The notes below the pieces were generated by a model. That model searched no databases. It saw only the letters and a program-made list of their open reading frames with translations, and was not told the DNA's origin. Positions 50,130 to 58,851 of a stretch of 64,000 bases of DNA are shown here, piece by piece. The stretch's first letter is position 1. The number at the start of each line of letters is the position of its first letter. A program made the position numbers and the translations under genes. The DNA is taken from NCBI GenBank assembly GCA_020851635.1, contig JADZCJ010000083.1, forward strand, positions 62,001 through 126,000, read 5' to 3'. This stretch comes from Anaerolineae bacterium. Its GTDB lineage: Bacteria; Chloroflexota; Anaerolineae; UBA4142; SHND01.

Positions 50130-52172
50130 ATGTCCACTACTGATCCGCTTCTCCAACCGTTCCGGTTAAAACATCTCACGCTCAAAAATCGCATTCTGAG
50201 CACGAGCCATGAACCGTCCTATGCCGAGGACGCAAAACCCAAACTGCGTTATCAGCTCTATCACGAAGAAAAGGCAAAAGGCGGGGTGGCGCTCACCATG
50301 TTTGGCGGTTCAGCCAACATTGCCCCGGATTCCCCCGCCGCGTTTGGGCAAATCTATGTTGGGGATGATGAAATCCTTCCGTATTTTGGCGAAATGGCAG
50401 AACGGATTCATCGTCACGGCGCGGCGTTGATGTGTCAAATCACGCACCTGGGACGCCGGACATACTGGGACACGGACCATTGGCTCCCTGTGATCGCGCC
50501 GTCGCCTGTCCGCGAACCCGCTCATCGGTCCATTCCAAAAGAGATGGAACACGCTGACATTCAACGCGTCATCCAACAATACGGGGCGGCCGCGCGACGC
50601 TGCAAACAAGGAGGTCTCGACGGCGTAGAGATTGAAGCGTACGGGCATTTGTTTGACAGCTTTTGGACGCCGCTGGTGAATCGGCGCGTGGATGAATACG
50701 GCGGCGATTTCGAACGGCGGATGCGGTTCAGTTTAGAAACGCTCGCCGAGATTCGCAAACAGGTCGGCGATGATTTTATCGTGGGCATTCGAATGTCGGG
50801 CGATGAGAGCACACCGGGCGGATTGACGCAGCGCGATTGCATCGAAATTATGCGCCGTCTCGCCGCGACCGGCATGTTGGATTTTATCAATCTCATCAAA
50901 GGGTGGATTGCAACGGATGAAGCCCTGTCGCACGTCATTCCGAACATGGGCACGCCGGGAGGACCTCACCTTTCGCTCGCGGCGGAAATCCGCCGGGAGA
51001 TTGATTTGCCTCTGTTTCACGCCGCGCGCATCGCCGATGTCGCGACCGCGCGCTATGCCATCCGCGAAAATATTCTCGACATGGTCGGCATGACACGCGC
51101 GCTGATGGCGGACCCTCACCTCGTACAAAAAATTGAACGAGGCCAAGAGGACCAAATTCGTCCTTGTGTGGGCATGGGCTATTGCATTGATCGCATCTAT
51201 GTCGGGCGCGAAGCGTTGTGCATACACAATCCGGCGACGGGACGCGAAGCCACAATTCCGCACATCCTTGCAAAAACCACCGCCGCGCCGCGTAAAATCG
51301 TCGTCGTCGGCGCAGGACCCGCGGGTCTCGAAGCGGCGCGCGTGTGCGCGGAACGCGGACATCACGTTGTCTTGATGGAAGCAAACAGTCAGGTCGGCGG
51401 ACAGGTCCAAATTGCCGCGCGCGCCCCGCGTCGCGCAGACATTATCGGCATCACCGATTGGCTGTATGCTCAGGTGAAACGGTTGGGCGTGGTGGTGCGT
51501 TTGAATCTTTATGCCGAAGCGGGGGATGTGCTGGCAGAAAATCCGAATGTGGTCATTCTGGCTACCGGCGGACTGCCAAACACCGAATTTTTGCAAACGG
51601 GCGCCGATTTGGTCACAAGCGCGTGGGATATTTTGAGCGGCGAGGTCAAGCCCGCGGCGCGCGTCTTGTTTTTTGACGATCAGGGCAATCATGCGGGCTA
51701 TTCTTGCGTCGAGTTCATGGCAGAGCATGGTTCGCGCGTCGAACTCGTCACGCCCGATCGCGCGGTGGCGCAAGAAATCGGCGGTACGAGTTATCCCGCC
51801 TATCTGAAATCCTTTTATGACCACGACGTCACAATTACGTTGAATCAGCGGCTCGTCGCCGTGTCGCGCCGCAATGGAAATTTGTGCGCGACGCTGTATA
51901 ACGAATACAACAAAGCAAACACCGAGCGCGTGGTTGACCAGGTCGTCGTCGAAAACGGCACGCTGCCCGTCACCGATTTGTATTCCGCCCTGCAGCCCGG
52001 GTCGTCCAACTATGGAGAGCTCGACCATGTCGCGTTGATAGCTTGCCAACCACAAACGCTCGTCCGGAACGCGCGAGGCGCATATCAACTCTTTCGGATT
52101 GGCGATGCGATCACGGGACGCAACATTCACGCGGCGATCTATGATGCGCGCCGCGTGTGCATGACGCTATAG
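50130..52172 (+). CDS. 2,4-dienoyl-CoA-reductase/N-demethylase-like FMN-FAD enzyme
   Basis: 680-residue two-part flavoprotein. Residues 1-365 form an Old-Yellow-Enzyme TIM barrel (FMN), and 385-680 a FAD/NAD(P) domain (KIVVVGAGPAGLEAARVCAE). Between them lies an iron-sulfur site reading RPCVGMGYCIDRIYVGREAL then C: three Cys remain, and the usual second Cys of CIGCNxxC is Met. This variant resembles stachydrine/N-methylproline demethylase-type proteins more than FadH. It could remove an N-methyl group or reduce a C=C bond. ATG 50130 (MSTTDP) is 38 bp past hyuB. Confidence 0.85.
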   Translation: MSTTDPLLQPFRLKHLTLKNRILSTSHEPSYAEDAKPKLRYQLYHEEKAKGGVALTMFGGSANIAPDSPAAFGQIYVGDDEILPYFGEMAERIHRHGAALMCQITHLGRRTYWDTDHWLPVIAPSPVREPAHRSIPKEMEHADIQRVIQQYGAAARRCKQGGLDGVEIEAYGHLFDSFWTPLVNRRVDEYGGDFERRMRFSLETLAEIRKQVGDDFIVGIRMSGDESTPGGLTQRDCIEIMRRLAATGMLDFINLIKGWIATDEALSHVIPNMGTPGGPHLSLAAEIRREIDLPLFHAARIADVATARYAIRENILDMVGMTRALMADPHLVQKIERGQEDQIRPCVGMGYCIDRIYVGREALCIHNPATGREATIPHILAKTTAAPRKIVVVGAGPAGLEAARVCAERGHHVVLMEANSQVGGQVQIAARAPRRADIIGITDWLYAQVKRLGVVVRLNLYAEAGDVLAENPNVVILATGGLPNTEFLQTGADLVTSAWDILSGEVKPAARVLFFDDQGNHAGYSCVEFMAEHGSRVELVTPDRAVAQEIGGTSYPAYLKSFYDHDVTITLNQRLVAVSRRNGNLCATLYNEYNKANTERVVDQVVVENGTLPVTDLYSALQPGSSNYGELDHVALIACQPQTLVRNARGAYQLFRIGDAITGRNIHAAIYDARRVCMTL

Positions 52173-52202
52173 CTTTTGTTGACATCCGGTTTTTGACCCG
52201 TC

Positions 52203-52721
52203 ATGGAAAATTCTGTCCTCACCCAACTCGAATGGAACGCCGACGACGGCGCGCTCTGGTTCAAAGGCGTCCGCTACCTGCTCATCCGTCCCGAGACACT
52301 GTATGGCATCGTCACGGCTGCAACAGAGGAATTGGGACAAGAGCGCGCGGGCGAATTATTGTATCGCGGCGGATTTGTCGGCGGACAATTGTCAGGCAAG
52401 AAATATCGCGAGGCATTGAACCTCGACCCGCGCGGCGCGGTCGAATTCATGTGCAACATGGGCGCAGAAATCGGCTGGGGTCGTTTTGAACTCGTCTCGT
52501 ATGAGCATGATGCCGCAAACCTTGTCGTCCACATTCATCGCTCTGCGTTCGCGCATGGGCTGGATGCAAACGAGCTCCGGATCGAAACAGGTGTCTGCCA
52601 TTTGATTCGCGGGGTGATGGGCGGTCTGGTGTCGGGATTGACCGGAAAACATGTGACGACGCGCGAGACCCAATGCATCGCACGGGGACATGCTTTTTGT
52701 CGCATCGAGACCACGAGTTAG
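52203..52721 (+). CDS. Stand-alone V4R (4-vinyl reductase) domain protein
   Basis: 172-residue small-molecule-binding protein. The C-terminal half (about 110-170) has the V4R pattern CHLIRGVMGGLVSGLTG, then ETQCIARGHAFCRIE, where the conserved Cys residues near 131, 159 and 166 may bind metal. V4R domains occur in aromatic-compound sensors and in BchJ-type proteins. With 3 bp to the following AOR gene, it probably assists or senses the AOR reaction or delivers a ligand. Whether it is sensor, chaperone or enzyme is not visible. Confidence 0.8.
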   Translation: MENSVLTQLEWNADDGALWFKGVRYLLIRPETLYGIVTAATEELGQERAGELLYRGGFVGGQLSGKKYREALNLDPRGAVEFMCNMGAEIGWGRFELVSYEHDAANLVVHIHRSAFAHGLDANELRIETGVCHLIRGVMGGLVSGLTGKHVTTRETQCIARGHAFCRIETTS

Positions 52722-52724
52722 CGA

Positions 52725-54536
52725 ATGGCATACGCCTGGAATGAACAATATCTGGATGTTGACCTGACGCGCGGCGCGATCGAACGCAAGCCGCTCGCGC
52801 GCGAATTGTTGATACGCACCATCGGCGGCATCGGACTGAACGCGCACCTGATCTATAAAAGCGTTCCCGCGGCGGCGCATCCGCTTGGACCGGAAAATGT
52901 CCTTGCGCTGGCGGCGGGTCCGCTGGGAGGAACCACGTGGCCCGGCACCGGGCGTATTTCGCTGGCGGCGCGCTCTCCATTTACCGGACTGTGGGGCGAA
53001 GCATCCCTCGGCGGCTATTTTGGCACGCAGCTCAAGCGCGCGGGCTATGATGCGGTCCTCGTGCGCGGAATTTCAGCACATCCGGTGATCCTGCTCATTG
53101 ATGATGACCGGGTGACGCTCGAACCGGCGGATGACTTGTGGGGACGCGAGACCTACGACACGGAACAAATCCTGCGGGAGCGTTACCCCAACAGTCGCGT
53201 CATTACAATCGGACCCGCGGGCGAACACTGTGTGCCGATGGCGTCCCTGGTGCATCAAAAAGGCAACGATGTGGCTGCGCGCTGTGGGCTGGGCGCGGTC
53301 GCGGGCAGCAAAAAGCTAAAAGCAATCGTTGCGCGGGGCACAAAAAATATCCCACTCGCAGACGAAAAGGAATTTAATGCGCTGCGACTACAGGCGCTCA
53401 AGTTGTTTCAGCAGAGCGGTTTCCTGATGGGGATTCGGCACGGACGCGGCACGGCAGGAATGACCTCGTCCTCGATCGAAATGGGCGACATGCCCGCGCG
53501 GAATTGGCAGCTGCATCCGAGCGAATGGCTCGAACACGCCGAAAAAATCACCGGCGATGCCATGCACGAGCAATGGATTCCCGAAAAGGATACGTGCTAT
53601 GCCTGCCCGATTGCCTGCAAGTGGGGCATCAATGCGCCGCGCCTGGATGCCACACAGGGACATTTGGCAGGCGTCGAGTTCGAGACTCTTGCCGGACTGG
53701 GCGCCCAAAGCCAAAGCAGTGACCCGCTGGCGATCATCCAGACCGGCGACCTGTGCAACCGGCTCGGCATTGACACCATCAGCGCAGGGGCGACGATTTC
53801 GTGGGCGCTCGAGGCGTATGAACTCGGTTTATTGAACGACGCGCTCACCGACGGCTTGAAACTCGAATGGGGCAACCCTGCGCTCGTCCTCGAACTGGTC
53901 AAGCGCATGAGCGGAAATTGTCCGGGCATTGGCGCGCTGCTCGCGCAAGGTTCAAAACGCGCCGCCGAACAAGTTGGGGGCGGCACAGAATTTGCGATTC
54001 AGGTCAAGGGGCTGGAATTGCCCTTTCATCACCCGCGCGCCATGCGCGGGCTTGAGGTCGCCTACGCCACTCTCCCGCGCGGCGCAACCCACAATGAAGA
54101 AGGGGTTGTGATGGACGGCGAGCACACCTACGAGACGTGGGTCGGCGAAATCATTCATCATATGGACCTGTCGGGCGCCAACAGCTCGATGGTGTATTGC
54201 CAATTTCTCGCGGGCGCAGTCACCGGCGAATATACCGCGCAGTTGTTGAGCGCGGCGACGGGGCATCCATTCACCGAACAAGACTTGGTCCGCATCGGGG
54301 AACGCACCTGGTATCTGCGCCGCGCTTTTAATTTGCGGCTGGGGGTCGGTCGCGAAGCAGATACCCTGCCGCCGCGCGTCGTCGAACAGATCGCCGGAAG
54401 CGGCGCGCCGCTCTCTGATGTGGGTCGCGCCTTGAATGAATTTTTCCGCCAGCGGCAGCTGGATGCGCGCGGCGCGCCGGATACCGTGAAAATGCAAGAA
54501 CTGGGTCTCGATTCGGACATGGAGTCCAAGATATGA
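52725..54536 (+). CDS. Aldehyde:ferredoxin oxidoreductase (tungsten/molybdenum)
   Basis: 603-residue AOR-family enzyme: aldehyde + 2 oxidised ferredoxin + water to carboxylate + 2 reduced ferredoxin. Bis-pterin motifs include GGIGLNAHLIYKSVP and RISLAARSPFTGLWGEASLGG. The [4Fe-4S] ligands are Cys291, Cys294, Cys298 (CYACPIACK) and Cys492 (MVYCQFL), the same spacing as archaeal AOR. It is cytoplasmic and oxygen-sensitive. Its last four bases overlap the thiamine-diphosphate enzyme gene, which suggests that the latter supplies the aldehyde. Related benzoyl-CoA-reductase BamB proteins share the fold, but no Bam partner genes are present. Confidence 0.9.
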   Translation: MAYAWNEQYLDVDLTRGAIERKPLARELLIRTIGGIGLNAHLIYKSVPAAAHPLGPENVLALAAGPLGGTTWPGTGRISLAARSPFTGLWGEASLGGYFGTQLKRAGYDAVLVRGISAHPVILLIDDDRVTLEPADDLWGRETYDTEQILRERYPNSRVITIGPAGEHCVPMASLVHQKGNDVAARCGLGAVAGSKKLKAIVARGTKNIPLADEKEFNALRLQALKLFQQSGFLMGIRHGRGTAGMTSSSIEMGDMPARNWQLHPSEWLEHAEKITGDAMHEQWIPEKDTCYACPIACKWGINAPRLDATQGHLAGVEFETLAGLGAQSQSSDPLAIIQTGDLCNRLGIDTISAGATISWALEAYELGLLNDALTDGLKLEWGNPALVLELVKRMSGNCPGIGALLAQGSKRAAEQVGGGTEFAIQVKGLELPFHHPRAMRGLEVAYATLPRGATHNEEGVVMDGEHTYETWVGEIIHHMDLSGANSSMVYCQFLAGAVTGEYTAQLLSAATGHPFTEQDLVRIGERTWYLRRAFNLRLGVGREADTLPPRVVEQIAGSGAPLSDVGRALNEFFRQRQLDARGAPDTVKMQELGLDSDMESKI

Positions 54537-56155
54537 AAATCAGCGGCGCGCAGGCGATCGTTCAGGCGCTCGACGAGCAGGGAATAGAGGTCGTCTTTGG
54601 CATTCCGGGGGCATATAGTATGCCCCTGTTTGACGCGTTGTATCATCATCCGCGCATTCGTGTGATTACCGTGCGTCACGAACAAGCCGCGTCGTTCATG
54701 GCGGATGGCTATGCGCGCGCGAGCGGCAAAATTGCGGCGGCGATTCTTTTGCCGGGTCCGGGTGTGACGAACGCCTACACGGGACTGGGTGAAGCATTTG
54801 CCGATTCTTCGCCGGTCTTGCTCTTGGCGACCCAGATCAATCGCGAATTCATCAATCAAGACCGCGGTCTCTTGCACGAACTGACCGGGCAAATGGAAAT
54901 CCTTGCGCCCGTCACAAAATTCAGCGTGCGGTTGAATGAACCGCACGCAAGCGCCCAAGCTATTCGGGATGCCTTTCAAGCCATGCGTAACGGGCGACCG
55001 CGTCCCGCCCAAATCGAAATTCCCCGCGACGTACAGGTAGAAACCTTTGAACCCAACGGTTCCAAACCACCACCTCGCGCGGTGCGCGAACGGACCTTGC
55101 CCCCTCCCACACAAATCGAGACCGCGGCGCGCCAGCTGGCAGCATCTTCAAGCCCGTTGATCTTTGCGGGCGGCGGGGTAATCAGCAGCGACGCGAGCGA
55201 CGTTCTCGTGCGTATCGCCGAACGTCTCGGCGCACCCGTGTTGACGACGGGCATGGGCGCGGGCTGCATTCCGGCGGACCACCCCCTGTGGTGCGGGACA
55301 GCGTGGATGGCAACCGCCGATATTCGTCCGCTCGCGGGCGCAGCGGATGCGCTGCTCGCCGTCGGCACACGCTTTAACCAGGCGATGACGCATGATTGGA
55401 ACATACCCCTGCCCGGCGTGACGATTCGGATTGACGCAGACCCGAACGAGATCGAACGCAACCTACCCATGCAGCTCAAACTCGTCGGCGATGCGCGCGC
55501 GACGCTGGAAGCGATTGAAGCGTGTTTGAGCGAGTGGGATGTAGATCGCGGCGGACGGGTCGAACGCGGAATGCATCAAGCCCAAACCGCATTTCGGGCT
55601 GCCCTGCTCGAACGCGTCGGCTCGTCAACCCCGTGGATGCGCGCCCTGCGCCAGACGCTGCCGCGAGACGCGATCATCAGCGCCGACATGACCGTCTTTT
55701 GGGCGGATATGCTCGCGGCTTTTCCGGTCTATGAACCGCGGACGATGCTCTTTCCGTGGGGCTATGGCACGCTCGGATTCGGCATTCCCGAAGCGTTGGG
55801 CGCAAAAATCGCCTGTCCTGAAAAACCGGTCATTGCGATTGTCGGCGACGGCGCGTTTCTCTTTACCGGCATGGACCTGGCGACCGCGATCCAGTACAAA
55901 TTGAATGTGCCGATCCTGATTCCCAACAACAATACCTACGGCATGATCAAAAAGCAGCAAGGCGAAATGTTTGACGAACAGTATATCGCCGTAGACCTGG
56001 TCAACCCCGATTTCGTGGAATTGGCGCGCTCGTTTGGGGCATATGGCGAGCGCATCCAGACCCCGCAGCAATTGTCCGATGCCCTCACCCGCGCCCTGTT
56101 GGCGGACAAACCGACAGTAATCGAATTTGAATGGGGCTGGAAGTTTTCGGCGTAA
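54533..56155 (+). CDS. Thiamine-diphosphate-dependent decarboxylase/synthase
   Basis: 540-residue member of the acetolactate-synthase-like TPP family (N-terminal PYR, central, C-terminal PP domain). Glu50 in RHEQAASFMADGYA activates the cofactor; GDGAFLFTGMDLATAIQYKL with NNNTYG binds the diphosphate and Mg. The central FAD/ADP-like domain is about 195-330. Candidates are 2-oxoacid decarboxylase, acetolactate-type carboligase or sulfoacetaldehyde-type lyase; no specificity residue decides. ATG overlaps the AOR stop, so AOR and TPP enzyme probably act in sequence. A bidirectional terminator follows the stop. Confidence 0.85.
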   Translation: MKISGAQAIVQALDEQGIEVVFGIPGAYSMPLFDALYHHPRIRVITVRHEQAASFMADGYARASGKIAAAILLPGPGVTNAYTGLGEAFADSSPVLLLATQINREFINQDRGLLHELTGQMEILAPVTKFSVRLNEPHASAQAIRDAFQAMRNGRPRPAQIEIPRDVQVETFEPNGSKPPPRAVRERTLPPPTQIETAARQLAASSSPLIFAGGGVISSDASDVLVRIAERLGAPVLTTGMGAGCIPADHPLWCGTAWMATADIRPLAGAADALLAVGTRFNQAMTHDWNIPLPGVTIRIDADPNEIERNLPMQLKLVGDARATLEAIEACLSEWDVDRGGRVERGMHQAQTAFRAALLERVGSSTPWMRALRQTLPRDAIISADMTVFWADMLAAFPVYEPRTMLFPWGYGTLGFGIPEALGAKIACPEKPVIAIVGDGAFLFTGMDLATAIQYKLNVPILIPNNNTYGMIKKQQGEMFDEQYIAVDLVNPDFVELARSFGAYGERIQTPQQLSDALTRALLADKPTVIEFEWGWKFSA

Positions 56156-56188
56156 AAAATCGGCGACCTTTGGTCGCCGATTTTTTTT
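56154..56188. terminator. Bidirectional intrinsic terminator
   Basis: CGGCGACC (56161-56168) and GGTCGCCG (56172-56179) pair around loop TTT, extended by A-rich left and T-rich right flanks (AAAAAT/ATTTTTTTT). It separates the end of the catabolic operon from the convergent regulator gene and has a T-run in both directions. Confidence 0.9.
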
Positions 56189-56191
56189 ATT

Positions 56192-56800
56192 TCAGAAGGA
56201 GGGGGGGGTGATCGCCACCACCACAATTGCATCCGTATCTCCCAAATTCTGGCTGCGGTGCGGGATCGTGCTCTTTTGATAGATTGCGTCTCCCGGACCC
56301 AACTCGTAATATTCGTCCCCCACCCAAACGCCCACGCGCCCCTGAATGACCAGACCACATTCCTCGCCGTCATGCACGAGGGGCACATCGCCTGTCGTCT
56401 CGCCCGGAGGCAGGACCGTCCACATCATTTGAATGGATCGCTGCAGATCGGGCGAAACCAGTTCGTTGCGAATCCCCGAATTGGGATAGACCAGCGCTTT
56501 GCGCTGATTCCCCCGCACGATCTGTGCGGGCGGCTCGGTCTGTTTGCCCGCGCCGTTCTCGGACCTCCCATCCGCATCCTCGAAAAATTCGCCCAGCTTG
56601 ACGCCGAGTTTGTCCGCAATCGCATGGAGCGTGCCGACGGACGGTTTCGCCTGGTCGCGCTCGATTTGAGAAAGGAATGACGGCGAGATATTGCATTCAC
56701 GCGACAATTCGGTCAAAGTCATTTTTCTCGTCTTGCGGCGTTGACGAATTTTTCCACCCAGCGTTAACCCAACATCTGTTATAGTTTGAGAATTCTTCAT
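56192..56800 (-). CDS. XRE-family regulator with cupin sensor domain
   Basis: 202 residues. The N-terminal HTH (about 17-72) has GKIRQRRKTRKMTLTELSRE, NISPSFLSQIERDQAKPSVG and TLHAIADKLGV. The C-terminal cupin (about 130-200) has LPPGETTGDVPLVHDGEECG and YYELGPGDAIYQKSTIPHR, a small-ligand pocket as in PuuR-type regulators. It is convergent with the catabolic operon and shares the terminator, so it is the natural candidate for that operon's control (candidate site at 37012). Near its own promoter CAATTCAAT and ATTGAAATTG (56860-56889) form an imperfect inverted repeat. Confidence 0.85.
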   Translation of the reverse strand: MKNSQTITDVGLTLGGKIRQRRKTRKMTLTELSRECNISPSFLSQIERDQAKPSVGTLHAIADKLGVKLGEFFEDADGRSENGAGKQTEPPAQIVRGNQRKALVYPNSGIRNELVSPDLQRSIQMMWTVLPPGETTGDVPLVHDGEECGLVIQGRVGVWVGDEYYELGPGDAIYQKSTIPHRSQNLGDTDAIVVVAITPPSF

Positions 56801-56962
56801 TTTTCCTACCTTCTCACAAGGTCAATACCCGGTGATACGCAATTCAATCTCTCGAACCATTGAAATTGCGCCAATTCTTGTCTCGCGTTGCATCTCGGCG
56901 TCAGGGGTCGCATCACACGAACGCCCAACAGGGGGCGAGCCGTATCATGTGACACAAACCGT

Positions 56963-57868
56963 CTATAACAGCGGTCGCAAAAAATCGCGCGCGGCGAGCA
57001 GCCCCGCCTGCACACTCGTGCTGCTCCCCCACCAATCAGGGTCCTCCATCTCGATGCTCAGCGCGCCATCGTATCCGCCTGCGCGCAGCGCCGCAAGGAA
57101 CGCGCCCGTGTCCAGCGCGCCGCGCCCGGGATTGCGGTAAATGCGCCAACCGTTGCTGCCCGGGTCCATAATCCCCCGACGGTATTTCTGCTCCGGCACC
57201 AACTCGGTATCTTTGGCGTGCGCGTACAAAGTCCTCGACGCATATTCGCGCGCCGCGCGGATGGGGTCAATCTCTAGCCAAATCAGGTGCGAAGGGTCCA
57301 GGTTCAGCCCAAAGTTCTCGTCGGGAATCGCCCGAAACAACGCGTCCCACACCTCCGGCGTGTGCGCCACATTTCCCACCAGTCCTTCAAACTGCCATCC
57401 CGGCATGGGACAGTTCTCGATGGCGATCCGCACATTTTTTTCGCGCGCGTATCTCACCGTCGGCGTGAGGATTTGCGCGGCAAGTTGAATATTGTCCGCG
57501 ATGGTCTTGGTTTCATCGCGCCCGACAAAGGCGCAGACCGTATCTACTCTCAATAACGCGGCAGCGTCAATCACCTTGCCCAAGTGTTCCAGATTCGCCT
57601 TGCGCCTGACAGGATCGCTGGCAAGATTATTGTCACAGTACGAGAGACACGAGATGGCAAGCCCGACCTCTGCCGCCAGCGCGCGAATTTCCTGCGCCCG
57701 CGCGGGCGTGAGCGTCGTAACATCCAACTGCATCCCATCAAACGCGCGTTTGTGCGCGGGGGGCCAGCAGCCGATTTCCACCGTCTCAAAACCATTCGTC
57801 GCGCCCCAACGCAAAATCTCGTCGAGCGAAAGTGGACTCAACCCGACCGTGAGAAAACCAAGTTTCAT
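56963..57868 (-). CDS. Sugar phosphate isomerase/epimerase-like TIM-barrel protein
   Basis: 301-residue AP-endonuclease-2/xylose-isomerase-like protein, a group that includes hydroxypyruvate isomerases, inosose dehydratases and sugar epimerases. GATNGFETVEIGCWPPAHKR, CLSYCDNNLA, IAIENCPMPGW with the metal-binding Glu, and GLNLDPSHLIWL follow the family pattern. ATG 57868 with GGAG 7 nt upstream. It overlaps the dehydrogenase gene by four bases (ATGA) and ends the operon. Specificity unknown. Confidence 0.8.
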   Translation of the reverse strand: MKLGFLTVGLSPLSLDEILRWGATNGFETVEIGCWPPAHKRAFDGMQLDVTTLTPARAQEIRALAAEVGLAISCLSYCDNNLASDPVRRKANLEHLGKVIDAAALLRVDTVCAFVGRDETKTIADNIQLAAQILTPTVRYAREKNVRIAIENCPMPGWQFEGLVGNVAHTPEVWDALFRAIPDENFGLNLDPSHLIWLEIDPIRAAREYASRTLYAHAKDTELVPEQKYRRGIMDPGSNGWRIYRNPGRGALDTGAFLAALRAGGYDGALSIEMEDPDWWGSSTSVQAGLLAARDFLRPLL

Positions 57869-58851
57869 CGCAAACTCCAGCGGGATTTCACATCCCGATT
57901 TACTACGGAACGCGGCATCCGACCACGCGTCAGATCGAGCGCCGTCTCCAGCGACATGCGCCACGCAATTTCGAGCGAGTTGTCGGAATACCCGCCGATA
58001 TGCGGCGTGACGACGACGTTGGGCAGATGCAAGAGCGGATTGTTCATCGCGGGAGGTTCGGGATCAAATACATCCAGCCCTGCCCCCGCGATTTTTGATT
58101 CACACAGTGCGTTATACAACGCCGGTTCGTTTACAATCGGACCGCGCGCCGTATTGACCAGGACCGCGTTCGCTTTCATCAACGCCAGTTCGCGTGCGCC
58201 GATGAGATGATGCGTTTCCGGCGTCAGCGCGCTGTGAATCGAGATGAAATCCGACTCGCGTAGCAGCGTGTTCAGATTCACAGCGCGCACATTATGAGCC
58301 GCAAATGTTTCATCGCTCACGTATGGGTCAAACACCAACCGCCGCAAACCAAACCCGGACAATTTGCGGGCGACGTTTTGCGCAATGTTGCCAAATCCGA
58401 TCAGCCCAAGCGTTTGCCCCGTCAGATGCCATCGGAGCGCGGGCAAATTGCGGTCCCAAATCCCCGCCCGAATCTCGCGGTCGCGCGCCGCAATCTGGCG
58501 TGTGACGGCAAACAACAGCGCAATCGCATGGTCGCTCACCGCATCGGCGACGGCGGCGGGAGTGTTGACGACAAGAATGCCCTGCGCCGTCGCCGCATCT
58601 ATCGGAATCCGGTCCACACCGCTGCCCGAACGAATGAGCGCGCCGCAATTTTTCAGGACGGTCAGATTCTCAGCCGACAGTGCGGCGCAATCGCCAAAAG
58701 ACCAGACAATCTCGGCATCGTCCGCGCACTCTGCCAGGTCCTCGCGCGTCACGCACTCGCGGACGACCAGCGAGATGTTTTCGCGTTCCAGCGTTTCGGT
58801 CACAAATTCAGGGACGCGCTGCTCGTTCAACGCGACGAGCGCAATTTTCAC
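57865..58851 (-). CDS. D-isomer-specific 2-hydroxyacid dehydrogenase
   Basis: 328 residues of the phosphoglycerate/hydroxypyruvate dehydrogenase family. The NAD site is LGLIGFGNIAQNVARKLSGF, and the catalytic trio is Arg in GALIRSGSGVDRI, Glu in the GLDVFDPEPPAM region and His in VVTPHIGGYS. Substrates range from D-lactate to hydroxypyruvate and C-terminal tails differ; this short form has none of the ACT extensions of serine-pathway enzymes. It overlaps both neighbours (LLM gene 4 bp, epimerase 4 bp), so it is part of the same translational unit. Confidence 0.85.
   Translation of the reverse strand: MKIALVALNEQRVPEFVTETLERENISLVVRECVTREDLAECADDAEIVWSFGDCAALSAENLTVLKNCGALIRSGSGVDRIPIDAATAQGILVVNTPAAVADAVSDHAIALLFAVTRQIAARDREIRAGIWDRNLPALRWHLTGQTLGLIGFGNIAQNVARKLSGFGLRRLVFDPYVSDETFAAHNVRAVNLNTLLRESDFISIHSALTPETHHLIGARELALMKANAVLVNTARGPIVNEPALYNALCESKIAGAGLDVFDPEPPAMNNPLLHLPNVVVTPHIGGYSDNSLEIAWRMSLETALDLTRGRMPRSVVNRDVKSRWSLR

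Noticed and set aside
50733-52130. Open frame of 465 codons antisense to the OYE-like flavoprotein gene
   Set aside because: The sense strand has clear FMN and FAD motifs; the antisense frame has none and reflects codon bias.
52725-54536. BamB-type benzoyl-CoA reductase subunit
   Set aside because: AOR fold and ligand spacing fit ordinary aldehyde oxidoreductases, and no bamC-I-like partner genes are present.
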